Shown one piece after another: positions 16,873 through 25,456 of a stretch of 61,981 bases of DNA; the stretch's first letter is position 1, and each line of letters begins with the position of its first letter. Made by a program: the position numbers and the translations under genes. Source of the DNA: Spirochaetales bacterium (GTDB taxonomy: Bacteria; Spirochaetota; Spirochaetia; SZUA-6; DRHE01); contig JAUWZD010000011.1 in assembly GCA_030615505.1 (NCBI GenBank), positions 1 through 61,981 of the forward strand, read 5' to 3'. The notes beneath the pieces were generated by a model. That model did not search any database, was not told the origin of the DNA, and was given only the letters and a program-made list of their open reading frames with translations.

Positions 16873-16923
16873 TTAGTTACTTAGTAAATCCAGTAATGGA
16901 TCGATTACTGTTTTTCTTTCCAT
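16873..16923 (-). CDS. possible 16-residue leader peptide upstream of flagellin
   Basis: ATG at 16923 with an excellent Shine-Dalgarno sequence (AGGAGGTG) opens a short frame encoding MERKTVIDPLLDLLSN and ending in TAA at 16873-16875. The stop lies 2 nt before the CsrA hairpin of the flagellin gene, and the flagellin ATG follows 51 nt later. The ribosome binding site is the main evidence; nothing is known of the peptide. Confidence 0.4.
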   Translation of the reverse strand: MERKTVIDPLLDLLSN

Positions 16924-16952
16924 GCACCTCCTATTTAAAAAAATTTAACCTT

Positions 16953-16967
16953 CGGTTTTAAAAACCG
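16953..16967 (-). promoter_or_regulatory. palindromic leader hairpin upstream of flagellin
   Basis: CGGTTTT-T-AAAACCG with a downstream T7 run on the coding strand, just before the short leader ORF. It looks like an attenuator or a partial terminator inside the flagellin leader. Confidence 0.45.
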
Positions 16968-17034
16968 ATAGTAAGATTAGAGGTAAAAGGTAAATCTTCC
17001 CCGGGTTAAAAAAACAGTATTTACCTCATTCTTT

Positions 17035-17063
17035 GTATCGTCATACATCCCTTAAAAACTTTA
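17035..17063 (-). promoter_or_regulatory. candidate sigma-28 promoter of flagellin
   Basis: On the coding strand TAAAGTTT (exact match to the E. coli FliA -35 element) is followed after 13 bases by GACGATAC (six of eight to GCCGATAA). The spacer is two bases longer than the classical N11, so this is a candidate only. Confidence 0.4.
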
Positions 17064-17273
17064 AAATTTTAATTAAATTTTTTTAAAAGGATCTTCATTC
17101 ATGAAGTGAAGCTCTCCGAATACTGGGAGACATCTGAGTTTATCTGTCAATAATATTAAATGAAGTTTTGTCAATTTATCTACAAAACATAGCCACTGAC
17201 GGATCCACAAAAATCCGCTGGCGGCTACCTTTCGATGACTTGCATCGATTGAGCTTACCGGAAGGTCCCGACC
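17064..17273. other. intergenic stretch without recognisable gene
   Basis: AT-rich DNA upstream of the flagellin promoter candidate, followed from about 17180 by more GC-rich sequence with a weak hairpin (CGGAT/ATCCG near 17200-17217). I see no RNA gene or reliable coding frame here. Confidence 0.5.
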
Positions 17274-17560
17274 TTAGGGGAGGCTGCTTGGCTGAGTCAG
17301 AAGGAAGAATGTGGCTTTTGTTATCACATTCCAAAGCAGTGAAAGGTCTTCAGTGTTGCGCTTCAAACGCTTCAGCTCGTCAGCGGTAAGCGGCTCCTCA
17401 AGACACTGGAACTGTAGCTGTTCTTCCAATTAGGATTTGCGTTTAAGACTGGGCCTGAAAGCGCTGATCCTTCTGACGGACGGAAAGGATGAAAACGCTC
17501 AAAGAGAGAGGCAGAGCAGAATCAGGGATACAAAGGTGAGTGCGGATACTTCCTACTGTT
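17274..17560 (-). pseudogene. decayed coding remnant, family not recognised
   Basis: Between the flagellin leader and the dehydrogenase gene the minus strand shows protein-like sequence split over two frames. One frame reads IRTHLCIPDSALPLSLSVF and stops at 17443-17445. The other continues from 17429 as LEEQLQFQCLEEPLTADELK through KRNTEDLSLLWNVITKATFF to a stop at 17274. There is no start codon or ribosome binding site, and an in-frame stop interrupts it. This looks like the C-terminal end of a broken gene, perhaps a transposase given its place at a boundary, but I cannot name the family. Confidence 0.35.
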
Positions 17561-17570
17561 GCTTCTTTAG

Positions 17571-18539
17571 TTAGAACGGATGATTCACAGGATATACAGG
17601 TTTTCCTCCTTTTAAAACTTCAAGGATATTGCGGGCCGCCTTAGTTTTAAGCTCAACGATTGATTCTTCACTGTAATATCCTGCATGGTCAGAAAAGATG
17701 ATGTTATCCAGTTCTCTCAGCGGGCTTTCTTCAGGAAGTGGTTCTGTCTCAAAAACATCAAGACCTGCACTGTTTATTCTTCCTTCTTTCAAGGCTTTAT
17801 AGATTGCTTTCTCATCAAGTATTGGACCCCGTGAGGTGTTAATCAGAATGACATTGCTTTTCATCAGGGAGATCTCATTTTCCCTAATCATTCTTCTTGT
17901 CTCCTCAAGAAGGGGAACGTGAACGGATATGTAATCGGATTCTTTGAGGAGGATTTTAAAATCTACCGGATTTCCGCCTGCTTTTTGAATCAATTCAGGA
18001 TCTATAAATGGGTCATAAACTAAGACTTTTGCAAGTTCGAATCCGGATATTTTCCTGTGAAATGCTCGAGCTATCATACCGTATCCTACCAGTCCCAGAA
18101 CCTTCCCTCTTACTCGATAACACGGTTGATCTTTATTTAAGTACCATCCTCCTTCGCGGATCCTTCTGTCTTTATAGGATACTTTTCTGATACAGCCAAG
18201 AAGAAGTGCAAGAGCCTGATCAGAGACTTCCTCATAGGAGTAATCCGGAACCCGGGCCACCCATATGCCTGCTTTGGTGGCGGCATCAACATCAATATTG
18301 TCATACCCCACCCCATAGCGGGACATTACTCTGCATTTGCTTAACTCCTGAATTACCTTTTCTCCCACCGGTTGCAGATTCACCAGCATCGCATCCGCAT
18401 CTCTTAAAACCTTAATTGCTTCTTCCTCGGATTTTAATTTATAAACTTCTATCCGGGCGTCGATCTCCCTTAATATTTCTTCCTCTTCTCGATAACTGCC
18501 AAACCGATCATCTGTCACTACAACCCGGAATCTACTCAT
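17571..18539 (-). CDS. D-2-hydroxyacid dehydrogenase family protein (NAD-dependent)
   Basis: 322 residues with the two-domain fold of D-isomer-specific 2-hydroxyacid dehydrogenases. The nucleotide-binding motif is GLVGYGMIARAF, and the catalytic triad is readable: Arg in NTSRGPILDE, Glu in DVFETEPLPEESP and His in FSDHAGYYSEES. The active-site pattern is closer to the CtBP/phosphoglycerate dehydrogenase-like branch than to D-lactate dehydrogenase. It is the last gene of the catabolic operon, 17 bp after the aminotransferase. Reduction or oxidation of a 2-oxo/2-hydroxy acid is likely; the substrate is unknown. Confidence 0.88.
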   Translation of the reverse strand: MSRFRVVVTDDRFGSYREEEEILREIDARIEVYKLKSEEEAIKVLRDADAMLVNLQPVGEKVIQELSKCRVMSRYGVGYDNIDVDAATKAGIWVARVPDYSYEEVSDQALALLLGCIRKVSYKDRRIREGGWYLNKDQPCYRVRGKVLGLVGYGMIARAFHRKISGFELAKVLVYDPFIDPELIQKAGGNPVDFKILLKESDYISVHVPLLEETRRMIRENEISLMKSNVILINTSRGPILDEKAIYKALKEGRINSAGLDVFETEPLPEESPLRELDNIIFSDHAGYYSEESIVELKTKAARNILEVLKGGKPVYPVNHPF

Positions 18540-18556
18540 AATTTACCTCTTTTTAT

Positions 18557-19927
18557 CTATATTCCCAGCATCTCATCACAGGCTTCTTTGAGTACACCAA
18601 TGGATTCACGGAGAGCCTCTTCTTCTATGGTAAGGGGCGGGCTAATCTTTATGCATTCTCCACCAATTCCGACTGGTGCAAACATCAGAACTCCTTTTTG
18701 AAAGCACTTCTCATTAATCTTAAGGGCCGTATCGGAATCAGGTTCTTTAGTTCCAGGTTTAACCACCTGTATTCCTGCCACAAGCCCTTTCCCATGAACA
18801 CAGCCAAGAGAATCAAGGTACTTTTTCTGTATTTTTTTAAGTTCAGGGATCAGAATTTCCCCCATTTTTCTGGAGTGCTCGACCAAATTTTCCCTCTGAA
18901 TTATATTAATGTTCTCGATCGCCGCTACTACCGGAAGCGGACTGGCAGAATGGGTTGATGTCATGGATCCAGGCGCATAGAGAGCCATAATATCTTTTCG
19001 CCCAATGACAGCCGATATGGGCAGGGAAGAGGATATATCTTTTCCGCAAACGATGAGATCCGGTTTGATATCGTAATGCTCAAAACCAAACATCTTTCCT
19101 GTTCTTCCGAAACCGGCCTGCACCTCATCAAAAATCATTACAATATCATGATCCCTGCAAAAGGATTCGAGCTTTCGCGCATACTCGTATGGAAGAAAAT
19201 CAGGTCCTATACCCTGGCAGGTTTCTGTGATAATGCCAGCTATTTCACCAGGCATAATGTTATGATCTTTAATAGTTCTTAAAAAGAGATCGAAAGAGGT
19301 GTCCTCGTTCTTGTATCCATCGGGAAAAGGTACCTGCCTGAAGGTTTTTCCCTCATCGACAATCCATTTTTTCTGCTTATCCATGCCGCCGGCAAGCTGA
19401 GATCCTAATGTTCTCCCGTGGAAGGAATTTTTAAACGATACTATATACTTCCTCCTGGGTCCGTATTTCTCCAGCGCATAGGTTTTCGAAAGTTTTATAC
19501 TGTTCTCAATGGCTTCACTCTCCGTGCTCAGGAGAAATACATGATAATTTGCTGGATCAGGAGAGACAGCCTGTAGAGCTCTGGTAAGCTCTGCTCTTTT
19601 CTCATGAGTAAAGACATAGGTTGCAAGGAGCGGTTTATCAAGGACTTTCTTAATAGCCTCCCTGATCTCTTTTCTGCCGTGACCTGCATTGGTGATCAAT
19701 ACACCGGAAGACCAGTCAATCCATTTATTCCCCCACTTGTCCAAGACCTGAAAGCCCTCAGCTCTATCCCATACAATGGGAGGCTGCCCCAGCATCGATT
19801 GGGGTTCACTGGTCATTAATGAATGAAATATTTCCAACGATTCTGGGACCGGGAGTTTTGTCCTAATTGTTCGGTAGCGGGTGTCTATGGTCGGTACTTC
19901 TACCGGTTTCAAATTGTATTTAGCCAT
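18557..19927 (-). CDS. class III PLP-dependent aminotransferase
   Basis: Fold type I aminotransferase of the omega-amino acid:pyruvate/4-aminobutyrate group, 456 residues. The signature IFDEVQAGFGRTGKMFGFE and the lysine in LIVCGKDISSSLPIS that binds PLP are present; GHGRKEIREAI near the N-terminus is also typical. I place the start at ATG 19927 (MAKYNLKP), which has AAAGGAG upstream, instead of the ORF start at 19966 that would overlap the peptidase gene. It is 14 bases downstream of the M20 peptidase gene. It could remove the amino group of an omega- or diamino acid released by the peptidase. Confidence 0.88.
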   Translation of the reverse strand: MAKYNLKPVEVPTIDTRYRTIRTKLPVPESLEIFHSLMTSEPQSMLGQPPIVWDRAEGFQVLDKWGNKWIDWSSGVLITNAGHGRKEIREAIKKVLDKPLLATYVFTHEKRAELTRALQAVSPDPANYHVFLLSTESEAIENSIKLSKTYALEKYGPRRKYIVSFKNSFHGRTLGSQLAGGMDKQKKWIVDEGKTFRQVPFPDGYKNEDTSFDLFLRTIKDHNIMPGEIAGIITETCQGIGPDFLPYEYARKLESFCRDHDIVMIFDEVQAGFGRTGKMFGFEHYDIKPDLIVCGKDISSSLPISAVIGRKDIMALYAPGSMTSTHSASPLPVVAAIENINIIQRENLVEHSRKMGEILIPELKKIQKKYLDSLGCVHGKGLVAGIQVVKPGTKEPDSDTALKINEKCFQKGVLMFAPVGIGGECIKISPPLTIEEEALRESIGVLKEACDEMLGI

Positions 19928-19941
19928 ACGGTTTCTCCTTT

Positions 19942-21591
19942 TCACGATAAAATATTTTTTGAACATGTATGAAGTAGTAAAAAAAGTGTGAGCATTGCAC
20001 AGCTTTGGGCCAATTCAGAGATATTTATTTGTTCTTTATCTGAATGGGCATGTTCAAGCTTACCCGGGCCGGTAGTAATAATCTCCATTTGGGGATTCAT
20101 TTGTGCGAAAAGCCGGGCATCACAGGAAGCCATCCAACCCTGTATCGGTCTCCTGATAGTAATACCCACTAATTCAGCACACTTGATAGCATCAATCATA
20201 GAGGGTGAATCAGGATTTCCATCAAAGGCATCATTGTGTAATTTCTCAAATGTCATTTCAAGTGGCTGTTCGCTTAGCCCCTGCCATTCAGCATAATTCT
20301 TATATGCAGCGAGCATGGCATTTTTCAGCCTGCTTTTTATCTGGTTGAGAGAATGAGTGGGAATAAAGCCCTGCCCCCCCTCCAGTATAATAGGATCAGG
20401 AATAGTACCATCAGGAAAAGAAATGTCTAAATCTGAATGCTTTTTTATAATTTCATTTATTATAAATGAGGCCTTGGTAATGGCGTTATCATTTTCAAGA
20501 ATTGCGGCCATGTGACCCGTACTGCCCCAAACCTTAAGATGAAATTGATCTTTGTGTTGTTCAAGGTCGTAATGTTTCTCTAATTTGACCCTGCCTGTTT
20601 CTCTGTTGATAATCTTTGTTTTATCACCATATTTCTCTGTATATGACTTTACCCCTTCTTCTATGAGTTGATTAAGTTCGGGATAAGTGGCCTTTAGTTT
20701 CAGTTTGAGTTCCAAGTACCCACAGATCCGGGAAGGATATTCGCCAAAAGGACCCAGAATACCGTGGCTGATTTGTACCGGACATTGAGGGAAAAGAGGG
20801 TGAATACTTTCAGACTTAATGACAGAACCCTCTTTTTCAAGTTCCTGTATTATTTCCATTGCTAAAATGATTGGCTGTGGTATTTTTTTTGACGGTATCT
20901 CAATTTTATACCAGACAGCTCCGCGATTGGCAGGGTGTATCTGCTGATCGCAACACTCCAGAACAATGATTAAATCATAGCGGCTTTTCAGATCATTATT
21001 GAGTGTCAGTGATAAAGAGCCGTTACCCCCCATCTCTTCATCGATTACAAACATGAAAGTTAGATCATTTCCGGGAACGACCTTGTATTTTTCTTCTATT
21101 TCCTTTAGAAGTCCTAAAGCCGCTATCATTACCAGGCAGCCACTTTTATCGTCACAAACGCCTCTTCCCCCTAATATTTCTCCATCTCTTGTAACAGGCA
21201 GATATGGTGTAACCGTATCGATATGGGCATTTATGGCGATTTTTCTGCCATCTTCGGTCCTCTGGGGACTGTTCCACAGATAAATCAAATTGTAACGATT
21301 GGCATATGTCTCTGTTGAATTTGCATAATGGGGTAATGTAAACTCTGAGTGGTTTCGTATTAAAGGCGATATCGGATGTTTTTTAAAAACACCGTCTAAC
21401 CCAAAATCGGAAATCAAATCCTGAATCATTCTGAAGCTCAAAGCTTCATTTTCCGCCGTTTTCCTCAGATCCGAATCAGGAATTGTATTGATCGAGCACA
21501 GCCTGGAAAGATTTTCAGCTAATGATTCTTTAAACTCTTTTTCAATGATACGACTGTTAATCCATTGACTGATTGTTTCTAAACTCAGCAT
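19942..21591 (-). CDS. M20-family metallopeptidase/deacylase
   Basis: Zinc hydrolase of the ArgE/DapE/CPDG2 superfamily. The metal ligands are recognisable: His-x-Asp in INAHIDTVTPY, Asp in GGRGVCDDKSGCL and the Glu pair in FVIDEEMGGNGS. At 549 residues it is about 150 longer than typical members, with an extended dimerisation region. No signal peptide, so cytoplasmic. It sits 28 bp downstream of the malate/lactate-type dehydrogenase and just before the aminotransferase, suggesting release of an amino acid from an N-acyl compound or dipeptide. The exact substrate cannot be read. Confidence 0.85.
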   Translation of the reverse strand: MLSLETISQWINSRIIEKEFKESLAENLSRLCSINTIPDSDLRKTAENEALSFRMIQDLISDFGLDGVFKKHPISPLIRNHSEFTLPHYANSTETYANRYNLIYLWNSPQRTEDGRKIAINAHIDTVTPYLPVTRDGEILGGRGVCDDKSGCLVMIAALGLLKEIEEKYKVVPGNDLTFMFVIDEEMGGNGSLSLTLNNDLKSRYDLIIVLECCDQQIHPANRGAVWYKIEIPSKKIPQPIILAMEIIQELEKEGSVIKSESIHPLFPQCPVQISHGILGPFGEYPSRICGYLELKLKLKATYPELNQLIEEGVKSYTEKYGDKTKIINRETGRVKLEKHYDLEQHKDQFHLKVWGSTGHMAAILENDNAITKASFIINEIIKKHSDLDISFPDGTIPDPIILEGGQGFIPTHSLNQIKSRLKNAMLAAYKNYAEWQGLSEQPLEMTFEKLHNDAFDGNPDSPSMIDAIKCAELVGITIRRPIQGWMASCDARLFAQMNPQMEIITTGPGKLEHAHSDKEQINISELAQSCAMLTLFLLLHTCSKNILS

Positions 21592-21619
21592 ATTATCATT
21601 CTCCGCGAACGAAACATTA

Positions 21620-22684
21620 CTAAAAGGGAAATTCTACATTTAACTCAGCACTACAATCTCTTAACGCTTCTACTACCTCCATAGGGAGAGGTATACCCTC
21701 CTTTACCCGCATCTTTCTCACCTTTTCTTCAGGTTCTCCGGGAATCACGATTTCAGTAACGCCTGCTTTGTGAGGGGATCTTTTGACAAATTTGAAGAAT
21801 TTTTCTACACGATCGTAAAGAATATCCCTATCGATAAGTTTTGAAACATCTAAAGCGGCAAGGGTTATCGTAATTCCTTCCCCCTCTTTTGGGTTATCAA
21901 AAAGTCCTTTCAAATCCTTGCCAAAAAGATGTCCGCCCACAACAGCGGTCAGCAGTTCAATAGCAAGTGAGAGTCCGTATCCCTTGTGACCTCCAATAGG
22001 TATAACCGATCCCCCATCCGCCGCTTTTATGGGGTCAGTTGTCATTTTTCCCTTGCTGTCCACAGCCCACCCCTCCGGAATTGGAAGTCCCTTATCTCTC
22101 ATAACATAGATTTTGTTCCAGGCAACACTGCCAAGGCAGAAGTCAAGAATAAAGTGAGTTTTTTCCCCGGGGAAGGATATGGAAATGGGTGGATTCGATA
22201 TCACTCTCTTGAGCCCACCCCAGGCGAACATACTGGGCACAGTTGTAGCCATGCACAGCCCGGCCATCCCCTTATCCAATGCAATCCTGGTGTAACTACC
22301 CATGGCCCCTGCGTTATTTGTATTGGAGCAGATCACAAAACCGATGCCTGTCTCTTCAGCCTTCTTAATGGCTATATTCATCCCTTCAAGGGCAACTATC
22401 TGGCCCAGTCCATTATCTCCGTCCAGACGAGCGGTGGAAGGGGTTTCTGCTTCTGTTCTTATTTTTGGATTTGGATTGACTCCTCCCTCCTTAAGACGGG
22501 TAATGCAGTTGAGTACAAGCCGAATGCCATGACTGTCAATACCCCGCAGGTTGTTATCTACATAATTTCTTGACAGCAAATCAGAGTCTTTTTCATTGAG
22601 ACCGGCCTTTACAAAAAGAACAGTAATGAATTCAATCAGTTTATCAGACTGAATATTCCGCTCTGAGCGCATTATTTCCTCCAA
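21620..22684 (-). CDS. malate/L-lactate/ureidoglycolate dehydrogenase-family oxidoreductase
   Basis: Ldh_2/AllD-type NAD(P)-dependent dehydrogenase, unrelated to Rossmann-fold enzymes. The N-terminal motif RNYVDNNLRGIDSHGIRLV with the catalytic His, the central SNTNNAGAMGSY and GGHKGYGLSLAIELLTAV are characteristic. 354 residues, normal length; ATG 22672 (MRSERN) is an alternative start. It opens the downstream half of the catabolic operon, after the IclR regulator. Likely oxidises a 2-hydroxy acid or reduces an imine or oxo acid. Confidence 0.88.
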   Translation of the reverse strand: MEEIMRSERNIQSDKLIEFITVLFVKAGLNEKDSDLLSRNYVDNNLRGIDSHGIRLVLNCITRLKEGGVNPNPKIRTEAETPSTARLDGDNGLGQIVALEGMNIAIKKAEETGIGFVICSNTNNAGAMGSYTRIALDKGMAGLCMATTVPSMFAWGGLKRVISNPPISISFPGEKTHFILDFCLGSVAWNKIYVMRDKGLPIPEGWAVDSKGKMTTDPIKAADGGSVIPIGGHKGYGLSLAIELLTAVVGGHLFGKDLKGLFDNPKEGEGITITLAALDVSKLIDRDILYDRVEKFFKFVKRSPHKAGVTEIVIPGEPEEKVRKMRVKEGIPLPMEVVEALRDCSAELNVEFPF

Positions 22685-22743
22685 TATTCAAAATTTATTT
22701 ACTAATTTTTTTGTTTATAAAAACAAGATTCTTATAGGTAATA

Positions 22744-23580
22744 TCAAATAGAATCCAAACGATCCTTAATATTGGTATTGTTCATTCTCAGGCTCTTCCC
22801 GCTCTCAATATTAAATGAACTAAGCTCAAAGGATATATGGTAAGCAGAAATCTGCAGATCCTTTTGCATCTGTAAAATCCGTTCATGAGTAATCCGGGTG
22901 GCAGGACCCGAAATGCTCAGTCCGCCGAAGATTACATTACCGGAACTGAAAACAGGTACAGCCACACATCTAACCCCCTCATAACATTCTTCGTTATCCG
23001 CTGCATAGCCCCTTTTCTTAATCCGCTGAATTTCTTTAAAGTAATCTTTCAAGTTTGTAATTGTATTTTTTGTTTTCTTGAGCATTCCGTCTCTTTCTAA
23101 CACTTCTTTAACTGTTTCTCTTGGTAAATAAGCGGCAATTGATTTTCCTATTGCCATACTGTGTAAAGGAAGCGTCTGTCCGATTTTATTTTCAATACGG
23201 AAAACATGTCTGCTCGGCTGACAGGCAAAAAAAATGGCATGTTTATTATCCCATATAGCAAAATTTACCGTTTCATTATAGGTGTCCCTTAATTCAATCA
23301 TATACCGCTGGACAATTTCCTGGATATCTCTCTTATTATGAAATACCGTTTTTGCAAGAGAAAAAAATTTCATGCTCATTTGATACGCGTTTTTAAATTT
23401 ATCAATATAATGCATATCTACCAATTGATTGAGTATTCGGAAAGAAGTGGATTTCGATAAACCTGTCTTTTTAGAAACATCATCCAGCGATATAGCTTCA
23501 TTTTCTTCACCCAAACATTCAAAAATGAGAAATGCCTTTTCTAATATATTATGTTTTTTCTCCATGAATAGCCTCTGCAT
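22744..23580 (-). CDS. IclR-family transcriptional regulator
   Basis: 278 residues. N-terminal winged helix (KTGLSKSTSFRILNQLVDMHYI) followed by the IclR effector domain (IGQTLPLHSMAIGKSIAAYLP, KKRGYAADNEECYEGVRCVAVPVFSSG, LSISGPATRIT). The cytosolic effector domain typically senses a small aromatic or organic acid. It lies inside the catabolic region between the M55 peptidase and the dehydrogenase, so it is the likely local regulator. ATG 23565 (MEKKHN), preceded by AGAGG, is an equally good start. Confidence 0.9.
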   Translation of the reverse strand: MQRLFMEKKHNILEKAFLIFECLGEENEAISLDDVSKKTGLSKSTSFRILNQLVDMHYIDKFKNAYQMSMKFFSLAKTVFHNKRDIQEIVQRYMIELRDTYNETVNFAIWDNKHAIFFACQPSRHVFRIENKIGQTLPLHSMAIGKSIAAYLPRETVKEVLERDGMLKKTKNTITNLKDYFKEIQRIKKRGYAADNEECYEGVRCVAVPVFSSGNVIFGGLSISGPATRITHERILQMQKDLQISAYHISFELSSFNIESGKSLRMNNTNIKDRLDSI

Positions 23581-23703
23581 TCTCTGTCTTTACAAGATTA
23601 GTCTACTTTCTAAGGCATTTTAATAGCAATGTCTATACTTTTCCTCGTTACACTCACATCATGGGCAGAACTGAACGGCAGTCCGGGCTCCAAATAAATC
23701 TTC

Positions 23704-24534
23704 TTAGAAGTGAGCACGCACAACCGACAAAGCCAGATTGGTACATACAATGCGTACGTGCTGGACCTCCCTGTAATCGCTTGCTGCATATTGCACGGTA
23801 CGGGCACCTGTTCGTTCTACTCCCGGAATAAAGGAACAGAGGTGGGCAATTTCTGACAGAGAAAAATCTATTTCCAGTTCATAAGATTTCAGTAACTTAA
23901 CAGGAGGGATCTCTTTTATCCTCTCTACAGCCCTTTTAGAGCATTTCCGGATCAGCTCTAGAGCAGCGCCCAAGGGTAGATTATGGGCACTAAACTGTGA
24001 AAGGCCATGTTTGACAACCGCAGTTTCGATTTCAGGAATCAGTGCCCTGGATTCTTCGGCAGCCTTGTCATCACCAATTACCAGGATCACGGGAACACCG
24101 AGATAGGATGCCCAATAGGCATTCAAGCCCAATTCCCCGATGGGCTCGCCGTTCAAACGAAGTTCCACTACATCCCTCATTACATAAGTGTGGTTTAATA
24201 CTCCATTAGCGGTTCCGGCCATTGCATGTCCCATGATGACGGCACCGGCGAAACTGTTATCCAGGCCTTCCATCTGGTTGTCTTCCTTAACATAGCCTGA
24301 AACAAATGAAGCCCGGGGGTGAAGAATCTCAGGAAGCATGTAGTTCATGGCCCCATGGGCCTCGTTCACCACAAACTCTGAAGCCCCGGCCGACATTGTT
24401 CCTTCCACAATGGCATTGATCTGCTCAACCCAGAGCCGACGTGTCCGCTCGAAATCCGGATTGTCTGGAAAACATTGGGCCCTTTCCACTACTCCGCAAA
24501 CACCTTCAAAATCAGCTGAAATATAGATTTTCAT
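23704..24534 (-). CDS. M55-family D-aminopeptidase-like protein (DppA)
   Basis: 276 residues, zinc peptidase fold of DppA. Expected ligands are present: D8 and E10 in ISADFEGVCGVV, H60 in NEAHGAMNYMLPE, the His in IMGHAMAGT and a Glu in GELGLNAYWASYLGVP. DppA of B. subtilis removes D-amino acids from D-Ala-containing peptides. Here it is not with a dipeptide (Dpp) transporter but follows a sugar-type importer. It begins 12 bp after the end of the upstream permease gene, so it shares the transporter mRNA. Confidence 0.85.
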   Translation of the reverse strand: MKIYISADFEGVCGVVERAQCFPDNPDFERTRRLWVEQINAIVEGTMSAGASEFVVNEAHGAMNYMLPEILHPRASFVSGYVKEDNQMEGLDNSFAGAVIMGHAMAGTANGVLNHTYVMRDVVELRLNGEPIGELGLNAYWASYLGVPVILVIGDDKAAEESRALIPEIETAVVKHGLSQFSAHNLPLGAALELIRKCSKRAVERIKEIPPVKLLKSYELEIDFSLSEIAHLCSFIPGVERTGARTVQYAASDYREVQHVRIVCTNLALSVVRAHF

Positions 24535-24546
24535 CTGCAGCGCCTC

Positions 24547-25455
24547 TTAAATTTTCAAATTGATGCACACGCCTGCCAGAACGTGTTTTCGGAAAATAAC
24601 GGCCAGCACCAGCGGCGGCAAGAAACTCAGCGTAGCTGCTGCCGCTATCATTCCGCGGCTCGTACTCATACCCTGGGCAAGGGCCGCAAGCACCGCTGTT
24701 TGGGTTTTAGAAGCTATCGTTTGCGTCAGGATCGTGGCAAAGACAAATTCTCCATAGGAGGTCATAAAGGCAAAGATCAGAGCGGCAATAATTCCCGGCA
24801 TGGCCAGAGGCAGTACCACTTTGGCCATCATTTTAAAGTATCCGCACCCATCTATGCGCGCAGCCTCTTCAAAGGCAGGGGGAATATTTTTAAAATAGGC
24901 CTTCAGAATCCAGATAGTGAACGGCAGTGTGATAGCCGTGTAAATGCAGATTAAGGCAAACTTCGTATCCAGCAGACCGGCTTTGTTGAGCAGGATATAC
25001 ATGGGAATCACAATGGAAATGGAGGGAAGAAGCCGCGTGGCCAGCATGAGGAGGAAGATCTTCTTGTCTGCCCAGAACCTGTAACGCGCAAATACATGAC
25101 CTGCCGGAAAGCCTAGCATAAAATTAATAAAAGTTACAAAGAGGGCTATAATGAGACTGTTTATGATGGCCGGATAGACCAGGGTACCGCTCATAGTGTA
25201 CATGGACTGCAGCATCAGTGTTGAGTCAGGGGGGATGTCTCCTGTAAAGAGAAAGTGGTAGTGATTCGAAGTGACGATCTCTTTTTTCGGTATAAAATGC
25301 GGGGGTCGATCTTCCAGGGCAGCCTCTTTCTGGAAACCTGAAATAATCACCCAGTAAATGGGCGACAAGATATAAATCAGGAAGATAACACTTAAGCATA
25401 TGACGATAACCCTCTTGATTTTCTTTCTGCGCGAAATCGTACTTAAAAGCAACAT
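24547..25455 (-). CDS. ABC transporter permease, MalG type
   Basis: 302 residues, six predicted membrane segments, EAA loop EEAARIDGCGYFKMMAKVVLP. A signal-like first helix (VIVICLSVIFLIYILSPIYWV) is typical for this subunit. Overall pattern matches MalG/UgpE carbohydrate permeases. It starts one base after the stop of the MalF-type gene, and together they form the second importer of the window. No ATPase gene is present here either. Confidence 0.9.
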   Translation of the reverse strand: MLLLSTISRRKKIKRVIVICLSVIFLIYILSPIYWVIISGFQKEAALEDRPPHFIPKKEIVTSNHYHFLFTGDIPPDSTLMLQSMYTMSGTLVYPAIINSLIIALFVTFINFMLGFPAGHVFARYRFWADKKIFLLMLATRLLPSISIVIPMYILLNKAGLLDTKFALICIYTAITLPFTIWILKAYFKNIPPAFEEAARIDGCGYFKMMAKVVLPLAMPGIIAALIFAFMTSYGEFVFATILTQTIASKTQTAVLAALAQGMSTSRGMIAAAATLSFLPPLVLAVIFRKHVLAGVCINLKI

Positions 25456-25456
25456 A

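Noticed and set aside
17168..17389. Plus-strand open frame of 73 codons in the gap after flagellin
   Set aside because: No ribosome binding site, no recognisable domain, and the minus strand of the same DNA looks more protein-like (decayed remnant).
23610..23807. Minus-strand 65-codon frame overlapping the end of the M55 peptidase gene
   Set aside because: It is an out-of-frame shadow of the real gene, with no ribosome binding site.
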